Source: Nemophila menziesii
Taxonomy: Eukaryota; Streptophyta; Magnoliopsida; Boraginales; Hydrophyllaceae
NCBI GenBank assembly: GCA_029959085.1
Contig: JARWIR010000002.1
Coordinates: forward strand, 47,054,233 to 47,118,232
DNA length: 64,000 nucleotides
Direction of reading: 5' to 3'
Below are positions 51,829 through 64,000 of the stretch, piece after piece (the first letter of the stretch is position 1; each line of letters starts with the position of its first letter). Position numbers and translations under genes: made by a program. The notes beneath the pieces are model-generated. The model did not search any database and had not been told where the DNA came from. It saw only the letters and a program-made list of their open reading frames with translations.

Positions 51829-54091
51829 TTTTGGATCAAAGATTTAGCTTCTGACTCAGTACATATATATACATCTCAAATGGTAAAAGGAATCTAGACT
51901 TCTCAATCAAACTCATAAACCATTTAAAACACAATAAAAGTCAATTTTTTTTGATATTATTAGCATAAAATTAGTCATGTAATCACTAAAAAATAAATCT
52001 TACCGTAGATATTATTAATGTTGATAATTGACTGAAATGACATGACCAACGACCCTAACATAAAAATATCTCATAAATAGATAGATGATCCTGTATGCAA
52101 TAAAGTATTGAATATTAGTGATTATCTTAAATTTTAACATATAATTGATAAATAATCATGAATTTTAAACTAAATATATTTTCTAATCCAGATTAATTCA
52201 AATCTATCTATCAAACATACATACTTTTGCCTTTATTTTCATAAAATAAAATACAAACTACTCTTAATAAGAAAGCCTAAGTAGGTGAGAAGATAAATTG
52301 TTTATATTAAATATATATGTTTATAGACTCTAGTTTAGATATATATTATCGAAATTGATAGGATTGTTAAGGAATTATTAAAACTTCCTTCATTGTGGAA
52401 GATTTATCTTCAAATTGATTAGAATCAAAGTTGATAGCATATATGTTAATTTAATTTCAATTTTATTACCATCTAACATATATTTAATCGAATATTACTC
52501 ATAAATCGAAATCCTTCTAATTATTTTGATATCTAAAACTAATGAAAGATCCTATATTCTGTTTATATATTAATTTTTATATATTAAAAAAAAATTGCAT
52601 CTTCATACAAATATATAACAATCAATATATGTAACATTAAGCAGATATGTAAATAGTATATTAACATCTAGTTAAAGAAATTACTACTTTTATCTTTAAT
52701 TTTAGTAATTAAAACCTAGTAGTATATGTGAGTATACACAAATTATGTATTTTATGTAGATCTAGAGAAAAAAAACTTAGAAATTGAGTTTATACCTTTG
52801 AATCTGAGGATAATGGCTATGGAGCAAGTGATTGGTACCCATATGATATTAGATGATAATTCAAAATTTTATTGTATTTACTTGTTTTTTAATCTCCTAA
52901 TATTATATGTGTGAAAATACCTAAATTGTGTATTTTGTTTAGATTGGGAGAGAATATAATGTAAAAAGTGAACTTGTACCTTTGAATTTGCTCCATCATA
53001 ACGCTCCATCATAACGTACATTGACCCTACAAATTCAAAACTTTATTTTCTGAGCTGTGTTAAAGAATACACCTAGTACATACACAATTTATTATAAAAT
53101 TAAAGTAAAATATTTAGACGGCTCTCTATAAATAATTATAACCTAATATTCTCCTAAGTGGGCTTACTATTTGGGTTATCTCTTAAACTCTATTATAATA
53201 TGACTTTATAAAGCCCAAATGAATATCCAATAATATATATAACACTTTGCTTGGATAATTATTTTGCTACCTTACTATATGCTAAAATCTAGTGGGCTAC
53301 AACCTAGTCAAGGTAAATATAATAGTATGCATATATTATCTTGCCCACATGTGCACAAATAAAATATTTCGAGCGTTAATTTAGGTATATAGAACTAGAT
53401 GTGCAAAGATATTAGCAAAACTAACCTCTCACGTCACAAATATAAATTTTGATGTTAAATTATAAATGAAGAACAAATAAAGAATAAGCATTAAAATCTC
53501 CTCCTAAAATAAGAGATTTACTAGTTAGTACATAATCATATGTGTACACTACTTATGCAAATCAATTGAAAAATACAAACTCATACCATTAAAAAAAAAA
53601 AATTTCTCTGATTTATTTTTCTTGTTTTTTATATCAGTATAATACTTGTAATTTTTCTGGCCTAGAAACTTCAATTCACAATTTAAGCAACAAAAATTTA
53701 ATTAGTTAAATACGTTAGATGTGATTAAGGTTATCTTTAGAGTTTCGAGTAATATATTAGAGTACGTTTTCTATTTCGCTCTTTAGCTTTACTGACCTCG
53801 TTTCATCATCTTCTTCCTTATTATTTGCAGAAATCGTGTCAAATGAGAAGATTAATTGACATGTAAGAGAAGAAGCAGAGGTAGCTAAGCTACTATATGT
53901 CTAGACGCATCTCGATTAATATCAAGTATCACGAAATATCCCTAGAGAATTCTAGTGCTCTATCATAAATACAAGCCATCAATTAGGAAGATGAGCCTGA
54001 ATGTATGAAAAGTAAAAGATAGAAATTAAATGAGCAAAAAATGGACAAAAACTAAATATGTTTGACAATTAAAATCAAATGGTTATCTTTA
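51829..54091. repeat. Module X, copy 3' (second copy in island B)
   Basis: Counterpart of 19348-21648 with a private 39-base deletion at about 53367 and small length changes in an A run near 53591. Same direct passage into satellite at 'ggttatctttaaacaag'. Confidence 0.88.
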
Positions 54092-56525
54092 AACAAGACA
54101 AATAAATCACGGATTTTCGAATTGTGTAGCAATAAACACAGAAAATTTAATCTTCAATAAAATTGCCTTGTACTAGGTGAGAGGATAAATTATATTTTAT
54201 ATGTTAATTATTAATTATTAATATGTTTATATTGCTAAATTAATATCTACCTATGAAATAAATATTAGTTTGCAATCTGATACGATTAATAATAGACTAT
54301 GCGATGACTTTGTATATATTAGTTGTTGACACAGTTAATTTTCTAGTTGACTTAGTAATATTAATATACTAATGTTGATGATAGAATAATATACTAATGG
54401 CATCATAATGAAAATGTAATTAGCGATTTTGTACGACAATCTATTTACGGACATGATAAAGTAATATAATAATCGACCCGCTGAAATAAAATAATAATGA
54501 ATTGTGTAGGAGAAAAACTAATGGAAATGATAAGATAATATATTAATGGAACAAGTAGAATAATATAATCTTAAATCTATAAGATATTAAATATAATCTA
54601 AGACGTTTTACATCAATTGAAGCGTATTGGTTGTTTAATATTATATATTTTTTAATTGAACTGTAGCAAATACAATAATTATATCGTTATTTCAATTATA
54701 TGATTTTTTAAAGAATTGAGACAATGTAATATACTTCATCGCATATTTATTGATTGTTAATCGATACAATAATAATTTTTATTGATTATGAGCGATGAGT
54801 GAGCTACTTCCTCACTAAATAAAAAATTTGTAGAATTTTAAATTAAAAATGAATTGTTCTGACCTATATGTCAAATTATTATTATTTGATTATTTCAACT
54901 TGGTAAGTGTGTAACTCAGTGGGCATGATTTAAAAGTTTTATTCTTACTTGTTGCATGGACATAGATTCCCTTAAGTATGATTCTACATAATAGACATAC
55001 ACATGTATTATAGTGGTAGTAAGAGATATATGAATATTGATTTTAATCCCTAAGTCATATGGGGAAGAAAATTTTAATTTTATAATATTTATATATATAT
55101 TTCAATTTTATTTGAGTGTGGTATGTCAAGCTAGGTAGTATATGTTGACAAGTCTGGACATACACTTATTTTATATATGTATTTAATTTAAGAATATGTC
55201 CTATTTAAATTCAGTTATCATGATTTTAAATATATCCTTTTGTTAAGAGATAAATATTAACATACGCTATCATATGTATTTTCTTATTGGGATAGTGGTA
55301 GCTCACCCTTCTTTTCCAAACCTTAACAGATTGAAGAGAGTCCATAAAATTCAGGGATAGAAGAATCAATGACTCAAGAGAAATATCTAGGATTAAAGTT
55401 CAAATCTATCAATGTTGGATTTATATTTATTTAAAAAATATTGTATAAAATATATTAATTCTGTTTAACATGAATTTTTTAATTTTTAATATAAAAATAT
55501 TTATTCTCTGTTTGTCTATTTTTTATATTATTTAGACTAAATGGTTTCGTTTCAAAGGGGAAAATAATTTTTTACCCATTATCTATAATTTTAAAATAAA
55601 AAGAAATTTGTATATTATTTTTTTATTGGTCTTACTCCCGACCCACCCACCCTTGCGATTCCACCTAAATTTACCTCTATATCAAATTTAAAATTATTTC
55701 CTATATGTTTGAATACTGCCGAATATATACTAACTTCTTCATCAATCTTGAACCACATATTACATATTTTTCTCTTAAACATTACATTTATATATGTACA
55801 CTAATGATATTTGACCAGTTATATAATATTTTCATACACACCACTTGATCTTATTCTATTTTATTAATATAGTCTTAAAAAGTCTCAATAAAAAAACATG
55901 ATTTTTTAAATAATAGAAGTAAAGTTATTACTAAACTCTAAATAAGAAAAATAAATCACGGATTTTCGAATTGAGTTTCAATAAACACAGAAAATTAAAT
56001 CTTCAATAAAATTGTCTTGTAATAGGTGAGAGGATAAATTATATTTTATATGTTAATTATTAATATGTTTATGTTGCTAAACTAATCTACCTATGAAATA
56101 AATATTAGTTTGTGGTCTGATACGATTAATAATAGACTATGCGATGACTTTGTATATATTAGTTGTTGACACGTTGGTTAATTTTCTAGTTGACTTAGTA
56201 ATATTAATATACTAATGGTGAAGATAGAATAATATACTAATGGAATCATATTGATAATGTAATAACCAATTTTGTACGACAATCTACTTAGGGACATGAT
56301 AAAGTAATATAATAATAGACCTGCTGAAATAAAATAATAATGAATTGTGTAGGATAAAAACTAATGGAAATGATAAGATAATATATTAATGGAACATGTA
56401 GAATAATATAATTTTAAATCTATAAGATATTACATATAATCTAACAAGCTTTGCATCAATTGAAGCATATTGGCTGTTTAATATTATATATTTTATAATT
56501 GGACGGTAGCAAATACAATAATTAT
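54092..56525 (+). repeat. Satellite array B2 (c-type)
   Basis: Monomer starts at 54329 and 56169, preceded by a partial monomer. Counterpart of 21649-24083. It ends at monomer position 357 next to the fourth deacetylase fragment. Confidence 0.92.
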
Positions 56526-56896
56526 AAGTGAACCTCCAGCATAGCTTTGACAAAAGAGTACAAACCAACAAAAACAGGGCAATCCTCACCAACATTGAAA
56601 CGCTTAAGATTCTTCAGCTGGTTTGGCATTGTTTCGAGAGTGATTCTCTTAAGGAAATTAATGTAATCATCAGCGTGAAACTTGCAAAGATCCTCATCTC
56701 TAGCTAGAGCGGGTTTTAAAACGTACATTTTTGGTAGTAAATCATAGCGAGCGAGAAGATCGTGAGAAATTCGAACCCTCCTCTTAACTTCATCTGAACC
56801 TGAAGCTAAGGAATTCCTCCGTCCTCCATAATATTCACCTACCAAAACCTCATTATATTCAGATGTGGAAAGTTCATAATATCCAAAAATAAGCAA
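56526..56896 (-). pseudogene. HDA19-like: Truncated HDA19-like histone deacetylase fragment, copy 4
   Basis: The predicted protein is identical to copy 2, including the one-base deletion that shifts the frame after LYSF. Unlike copy 2, its upstream flank is complete. Confidence 0.9.
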
Positions 56897-58913
56897 AAAC
56901 TATATATTCATACACACATAATAAAATCCTTTACTTGTTTCAGCATATTTATTTTGTATACACACAAAGTCAATATGAACATATACGGTCATAATAAATT
57001 AGGAAAAATGCACCATTGGTCTTATCTAATGAAAAAAGGACAATTTTATATGTGATATACACTAACCCTGCTAATTTTTGGAATAAAAAGAGGACCAATG
57101 GTGCAACTAACCCTATATATTATCTACCTACATGAAAATATTCTAAACAATATATACTCAACACATTATTATATAATTAAATTGAAAAGGCAATTAGGGC
57201 AAAAATAGGGCTTTTTTGGAATCAACAAAAAACCAAGATTTATATTGAATCACATAAAATGTTCACCAATCTTTACATTAAAATACAATATTCGTTTATT
57301 TTAAACTTTCTATGGGAGGATCAAATCTAAGATTTAAAAGATTATATATATATATATATATGTATTTTAAACAAAATATATTTTGGATCAAAGATTTAGT
57401 TTCTGACTCAGTGCATATATACATCTCAAATGGTAAAAGGAATCTAGAATTTTCAATCAAACTCATAAATCATTTAACACACAATAAAAGTCAAATTTTT
57501 TGATATTATTAGCATAAAATTAGTCATGTAATCACTAAAAAATAAATCTTACCGTAGATATTATTAATGTTGATAATTGACTGAAATGACATGACCAACG
57601 ACCCTAACATGTAAATATCTCATAAATAGATAGATGATCCTGTATGCAATAAAATATTTAATATTAATGATTATCTTAAATTTTAACATATATGATAAAT
57701 AATTATGAAGTTTAAATTAAATATATTTTTGTAATCCAGAATAATTCAAATCTATCTATCAAACATAAATACTTTTGCTTTTATTTTCATAATTAAATAA
57801 AATACAAACTACTCTTAAGAAGAAAGCCTAAGTAGGTGAGAAGATAAATTGTTTAGATTAAATATAGATGTTTATAGACTCTAGTTTAAATATATAATAT
57901 CGAAATTGATAGGATTATTAAGGAATTATTAAAAGTCCCTTCATTCATTGTGGAAGATTTATCTTCAATTTGATTAGAAACAAAGTTGATATAGTAAATG
58001 TTAATTTTATTTAATGGACTAAATATATAGATATTAAAAATCTACACAATTCGAAGTAAAATTTTAATTTTATTACCATCTAACATATATTTAATTGAAT
58101 ATTATTCATAAATCGAAATCCTTCTAATTATTTGCGATATCTATAACTAATGAAAGATCCTATATTCTGTTTATATATTAATTTTTATATATTAAAAAAA
58201 ACTAAATTGCATCTTCATACTAACATATAACAATCAATATATGTAAAATTAAGCAGATATGTAAATGGTATATTAACATCTACTTAAAGAAATTACTATT
58301 TTTATCTTTAATTTTAGTAATTAAAACCTAGTAGTATATGTGAGTATACACAAATTATGTATTTTATGTAGATCTAGAGAAAAGAAAACTTAGAAATTGA
58401 GTTTATACCTTTGAATATGAGGATGATGGCTATGGAGCACGTGAGGTGATTGGTACCCATATGACATTAGATCGATAATTAAAAAATTTATTGTATTTAC
58501 TTGTTTTTTAATCTCCTAATATTATATGTGTGAAAATACCTAAATTGTGTATTTTGTTTAGATTGCGTGAGAATATAATGTAAAAAGTAAACTATACCTT
58601 TGAATTTGATGATGGTGAAGACGGATTTGGAGGATGTTGCTTGCGCTCCATCATAACGTATATTGACCCTACAGATTCAAAACTTCATTTTTTGAGTTGT
58701 GTAAACACCTAGTATATAATATGACTTTGTTATATAATATTCATTTGTTATAAAACTAAAATTATAATATTTTGACGGTTCTCTATAAATAATTAAAACC
58801 TAATATTCTCTAAGTGGGCTTACTATTCGGGTTGTCTCTTATACTTTATTATAATATGACTTTATAAAGCCCAAATGAATATCCAATAATATATATAACA
58901 CTTTGCTTGGATA
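56897..58913. repeat. Flank F plus module X, copy 4, 3'-truncated
   Basis: Aligns with 13337 to about 15372: flank, TA run near 57343-57361, then X. Clearly more diverged from copies 1 and 3 than these are from each other. X stops at 'ctttgcttggata' and satellite begins at 'tatgatagacataaacatg'. The final 0.87 kb of X is missing. Confidence 0.87.
57010..57104. mobile_element. MITE-like inverted-repeat element, copy 4
   Basis: Arms identical to those at 13450; the interior is shorter by 27 bases ('ctgctaatttttgg' for a longer stretch), the same deletion as in copy 2. Confidence 0.45.
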
Positions 58914-61900
58914 TATGATAGACATAAACATGTATTATAGTTGTAGTAAGAGATATATGAATATTGAGTTTAATCCCTAAGTCATATGGGGAAGAAAATT
59001 GTAATTTTATAATATATATATATATTTCAATTTTATTTGAGTGTGGTATGTCACACTAGGTAGTATATGTTAACAAGTCTGGACATACTCTTATTTTATA
59101 TATTTATTTAATTTAAGAATTTGTCCTATTTAAATTCAGTGATCATGGTTTTAAATATATCCATAAAAATCAGGGATAGAAGAAACAACGAGTCAAGAGA
59201 AAGATCTAGGATTAAAGTTCAAATCTATCAATGTTAGATTTATATTTATTTAAAAAATATTGTATAAAATATATTAATTCTGTATAACATAAATTTTTTA
59301 AATTTTTAATATAAAAATATTTATTCTCTGTTTTTCTATTATTTATATTATTTAGAGTGAATGGTTTCATTTCAAAGGGAAAAAATAATGTTTTACCCAT
59401 TATCTATAATTTTAAAATAAAAAGAAATTTGTATATTATTATTTTATTGGTCTTACTCCCAACCCACCCACCCTTGCCAGTCCACCTAAATTTACCTCTA
59501 TATCAAATTTAAAATTATTTCCTATATGTTTTAGAAATTGAATGTTACCGAATATATATTAACTTCTTCATCAATATTGAACCACATATTACATATTTTT
59601 CTCTTAAACATTACATTTATATATGTACACTAATGATTTTTGACTAGTTATATAATATTTTTATACACACCACTTGATCTTATTCTATTTTATTAATATA
59701 GTCTTTAAAAGTCTCAATAAAAACAAACACGATTCTTTAAATAATAGAAGTAAAGTTATTGCAAAACTCTAAACAAGACAAATACATCACGGATTTTCGA
59801 ATTGTGTAGCAATAAACACAGAAAATTTAATCTTCAATAAAATTGTCTTGTACTAGGTGAGAGGATAGACTATGCGATGACTTTGTATATATTAGTTGTT
59901 GACACGTTGGTTAATTTTCTAGTTGACTTAGTAATATTGATATACTAATGGTGATGATAGAATAATATACTAATGGCATCATATTGAAAATGTAATAACC
60001 GATTTTGTACGACAATCTTCTTACGGAAATGGTAAAGTAATATAATAATGGACCAGCTGAAATAAAATAATAATTAATTGTGTAGGATAAAAAGTAATGG
60101 AAATGATAAGATAATATATTAATGGAATGTGTAGAATAATATAATCTTAAATCTATAAGATATTACATATAATCTAAGAAGTTTTACATCAATTGAAGTG
60201 TATTGGTTGTTTAATATTATATATTTTTTAATTGGACTATATCAAGTACAATAATTATAACGTTATTTAAATTATATGATATTTTAAAGAATTGGGACAA
60301 CGTAACATACTTCATCGCATATTTATTGATTGTTAATTGATACAATAATATATTTTATTGATTATGAGCGATGAGTGAGCTACTTCCTCACTACATAAAA
60401 AATTTATAGAATTTTAAATTAAAAATGAACGACCTATATGTCAAATTATTATTATTTGATTATTTCAACTTGGTAAGTGTTTAACTCAGTGGGCATGATT
60501 TCAAATTTTTATTCTTACTTGGTGCATGGACATAGATTTCCTTGAGTATAAGTCTACATGATAGACATACACATGTATTGTAGTTGTAGTACGAGATATG
60601 AATATTTATTTTAATCCCTAAGTTATATGGGGAAGAAAATTATAATATTATAATATTTATATATATATTTCAATTTTATTTGAGTGTGGTATGTCACGCT
60701 AGGTAGTATATGTTGACAAGTCTGGACATATACTTATTTTATATATTTATTTAATTTAAGAATATGTTCTATTTAAATTCACTGATCATGGTTTTAAATA
60801 TATCCTTTGGTTAAGAGATAAATATTAACATACGCTATCATATGTATTTTCTCATTGAGATAGTGGTAGCTCACCCTTCTTTTCCAAACACTAACATTGA
60901 AGAGAGTCCATAAAAATCAGGGATAGAAGAATCAATGACTCAAGAGAAAGATCTAGGATTAAAGTTCAAATCTATCAATGTTAGATTTATATTTATTTAA
61001 AATATATTGTATAAAATATATTAATTCTGTTTAACATAAATTTTTTAATTTATAATATAAAAATATTTATTCTTTGTTTGTCTATTATTTATATTATTTA
61101 GAGTGAATGGTTTCATTTCAGAGGGAAAAAATAATGTTTTACCCATTATCTATAATTTTAAAATAAAAAGAAATTTGTATATTTTTTTTATTGGTCTTAC
61201 TCCCAACCCACCCACCCTTGTGAGTCCACCTAAATTTACCTCTATATCAAATTTAAAATTATTTCCTATATGTTTTAGAAATTGATTCATCAATCTTGAA
61301 CCCCTTATTACATATTTTTTCTTAAACATTACATTTATATATGTAAACTAATGATATTTGACCACTTATATAATATTTTTATACACACCATTTGACCTTA
61401 TTCTATTTTATTAATATAGTCTTAAAAAGTCTCAATGAAAATAAACACGATTCTTTAAATAATAGAAGAAAAGTTATCACGAAACTCTAAACAAGACAAA
61501 TAAATCACAGATTTTCGAATTTGGTAGCAATAAACACAAAAAATTTAATCTTCAATAAAATTGTCTTGTACTAGGTGAGAGGATAAATTATATTTTATAT
61601 GTTAATTATTAATATGTTTATGTTGCTAAATTAATATCTACCTATGAAATAAATATTAGTTTGTAGTCTGATACGATTAATAATAGACAAGGCGATGACT
61701 TTGTATATATTAGTTGTTGACACGGTTAATTTTCTTGTTGACTTAGTAATATTAATATACTAATGGTGATGATAGAATAATATACTAATGGCAACATATT
61801 GAAAATGTAATTACTGATTTTGTACGACAATCTACTTACGGACATGATAAAGTAATATAATAATCGACCCGCTGCAATAAAATAGTAATGAATTGTGTAG

Positions 61901-62245
61901 GATAAAAACTAATGGAAATATTAAGATCATATATTAATGGAACAAGTAGAATAATATAATTTTAAATCTATAAGATATTACATATAATCTAAGACGTTTT
62001 ACATCAATTGAAACGTATTGGTTGTTTAATATTACATATTTTTTATCTGATTATAGCAACTAAAATAATTCTATCGTTACTTCAATTATATGATTTTTTA
62101 AAGAATTGGGACAACGTAACATACTTCATCGCATATTTATTGATCGTTAATTGATACAATAATAGTTTTTATTGATTATGAGCGATGAGTGAGCTACTTC
62201 CTCACTAAATAAAAAATTTGTAGAATTTTAAATTAAAAATGAATT

Positions 62246-62973
62246 TTTTTATCATCAAATCAAATTTTTTATTAATTACCAACTTCATAGTCATCTCTTA
62301 CAAGCATAAGGCCCAACATCGGATTTTATACCTTGTAAAGTCCACTCTTCTTTTTAGCAAAGACATTACATAACTAAAAAACTACTCGGCCCAATATTAC
62401 AAATGGACTATACGTTAACTATTACAAGAATTGGTTACAATTAAGACAAAAGAAATTCCCATTAAAATAAAATTACAATCTCTCAGCTATTTCACTAACT
62501 TTTTTATTCTTCAACTTCCTTTCTTTAACTTTAATTTTCTCCATATCACAAATACGCCCAAAAGTTTGCTCTTCATTCAAAAGAACCCCACCATGTTCTA
62601 TTTCATTCCTTTGCCACCATATAATATAGATGAAAGTTGTAATTAACAAACTAACCACCATCTTCATTTCATTGCACTTCAAATCAATCAACTTATCATA
62701 AAATTCAACAAAATCTCTCGGTACCCATGTTATCTCACAAATTCTCAAGATTCTGATTAAAATTCTTCTAGAGTATGAACCTGAGAAGAATAAGTGTATA
62801 TTATCTTCACTAACTGCCTTGCAAAAGCTACATAAATGGTTAATTTGTCAACCCCACTCTAACATCCTCTTCTTAGTACTCAATCTATTTTGTATATCCA
62901 ACCAAGATATGAAAGAACACCTCGGTATATTAGCTTTAGCCCAGATAAAACTGCTCCAGTTAACATCTTCAGT
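62246..62973 (-). mobile_element. 5'-truncated LINE (non-LTR retrotransposon) inserted in satellite
   Basis: The satellite is interrupted between two copies of aaatgaatt (62237-62245 and 62974-62982), a 9-base target-site duplication. The insert starts on the plus strand with a short T run, the complement of a poly-A tail, so the element lies on the minus strand. It is about 728 bp against several kilobases for a full plant L1-type element, which fits 5' truncation on insertion. Only the end of ORF2 and a 3' untranslated region are present. Confidence 0.88.
62473..62970 (-). pseudogene. LINE ORF2 C-terminus with zinc-binding RT domain (zf-RVT), broken
   Basis: On the minus strand from about 62970 the frame reads NWSSFIWAKANIPRCSFISW, then NRLSTKKRMLEWG. 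A stop at 62848-62850 follows, and then NHLCSFCKAVSEDNIHLFFS continues in the same frame. This is the plant zf-RVT pattern: a W...IW start, CxxC, then E(D)xxHLFF. The second half, open from 62748, contains FIYIIWWQRNEIEHGG, the usual IW-x-x-RN end of these polyproteins. The reverse-transcriptase and endonuclease domains are absent. Confidence 0.87.
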
Positions 62974-64000
62974 AAATGAATTGTTCTGACCTATATGTCA
63001 AATTATTATTATTTGATTATTTCAACTTGGTAAGTGTGTAACTTACTGGGAATGATTTAAAATTTTTATTCTTACTTGTTGCATGGACATATATTCCCTT
63101 AAGTATGAGTCTACATGATAGACATACACATGTAATATAGTTGTAGTAAGAGATATATGAATATTGATTTTAATCCCTAAGTCATATGGAGAAGAAAATT
63201 GTAATTTCATAATATTTATATATATATATTTCAACTTTATTTGAGTGTGGTATGTCACTCTAGGTAGTATATGTTGACAAGTCTAGACATAAACTTATGT
63301 TACATATTTATTTAATTTAAGAATATGTCCTATTTATATTCAGTGATCATGATTTTTCTTGGTCTTACTTCCAACCCACCCACCCTTGTGAGTCCACCTA
63401 AATTTACCTCTATATCAAATTTAAAATTATTTTCTATATGTTTTAGAAATTGAATACTGCCAAATATATACTAACTTCTTCATCAATCTTGAACCCCATA
63501 TTTTTCTTAAACATTACATTTATATATGTAAACTAATGATATTTGACCACTTATATAATATTTTTATACACACCATTTGATCTTGTTCTATTTCATTAAT
63601 ATAGTCTTAAAAAGTCTGAATGAAAACAAACACGATTCTTTAAATAATAGAAGAAAAGTTATTACGAAACTCTAAACAAGACAAATAAATCATGGATTTT
63701 CGAATTGTGTAGCAATAAACACAAAAAATTTAATCTTCAATAAAATCGTCTTGTACTAGGCGAGAGGATAAATTTTATTTTATATGTTAATTATAAATTT
63801 GTTTATGTTGCTAAATTAATATCTACCTACGAAATAAATATTAGTTTGCGGTCTGATACGATTAATAATAGACTATGCGATGACTTTGTATATATTAGTT
63901 GGTGACACATTGGTTAGTTTTCTAGTTGACTTAGTAATATTAATATACTAATGGTGATGATAGAATAATATACTAATGGCATCATATTGAAAATGTAATA

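Larger units (their letters stand above)
30642..57097 (+). repeat. Macro-repeat copy B
   Basis: This is the direct-repeat partner of 1-24655, carrying the same order: satellite, deacetylase fragment, X, 605-bp duplication, W, X', short satellite, deacetylase fragment. Mismatches are sparse by eye, so the duplication looks recent compared with the divergence between satellite subfamilies. It holds one satellite monomer more than copy A. Its right side continues into flank sequence that copy A lacks after 24655. A collapsed or falsely duplicated assembly is possible in principle. The scattered private substitutions and indels argue for a real duplication. Confidence 0.92.
58914..64000 (+). repeat. 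Decayed satellite, right edge (c-type)
   Basis: Monomer starts at 59902, 61720 and 63905, with a partial monomer before them. Several internal deletions are visible: about 59161 ('aaatatatccataaaaatcag'), about 59865 ('gagaggatagactatgcg') and about 63352 ('gatcatgatttttcttgg'). A LINE fragment interrupts the 61720 monomer. Substitutions are denser than in the left arrays, as expected for an older or array-edge region. Confidence 0.9.

Noticed and set aside
1..64000. Assignment of the satellite as centromeric or B-chromosomal.
   Set aside because: Nothing in the sequence alone (no CENH3 data, no centromeric retrotransposon) supports a specific chromosomal location.

Overview
The window is very AT-rich, intron- and repeat-dominated nuclear DNA, most likely from a flowering plant. 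Three things support this: four gene fragments that read as a plant RPD3/HDA1-class histone deacetylase closest to HDA19, a plant-type LINE fragment carrying the C-terminal zinc-binding reverse-transcriptase domain, and an organisation of tandem satellite plus gene debris. I see no intact functional protein gene, no rRNA or tRNA, and nothing bacterial. The species cannot be named from the sequence.

Most of the window is one satellite family with a monomer of about 1.84 kb, always in the same orientation. I anchor the monomer start at the motif acacgttggttaatttt (with variants). Monomers start at 1, 1839, 3685, 5535, 7379, 9223, about 10771 (5'-truncated), 12609, 21887, 23727, 25128, 26966, 28804, 30642, 32477, 34319, 36169, 38013, 39853, 41693, about 43231 (5'-truncated), 45086, 54329, 56169, 59902, 61720 and 63905. 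They fall into subfamilies: a (1; 25128-32476, almost identical), an intermediate type (1839; 32477), b (3685-9222; 34319-41692) and c (all others, more diverged). The monomers at 9223 and 41693 are b/c hybrids.

Two non-satellite islands interrupt the satellite (12965-21648 and 45442-54091). Each starts with the truncated deacetylase fragment on the minus strand. It continues through a flank with a MITE-like inverted repeat, a 2.4-kb module 'X' with possible minus-strand exons, a 605-bp tandem duplication, a unique stretch 'W', and a second copy of X. After each island come about 1.3 monomers of satellite and then another deacetylase fragment (24084, 56526). After the second of these, the flank breaks abruptly into satellite in the left copy (24655) but continues to 58913 in the right copy.

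At the highest level, 1-24655 is directly repeated by about 30642-57097 (offset 30638 to 32481), with few mismatches and one extra satellite monomer in the right copy. The window is therefore a nested repeat: satellite monomers, satellite-plus-gene-fragment blocks, and a macro-repeat of about 32 kb. The right end (58914-64000) is decayed satellite with deletions and a 5'-truncated LINE bounded by a 9-bp target-site duplication.

The most striking observation is that the satellite/deacetylase junctions and the b/c subfamily switch all lie at the same monomer position (about 356-357). This points to one ancestral breakpoint, later spread by amplification. Short ORFs inside the monomers look like chance frames kept by repeat homogenisation.
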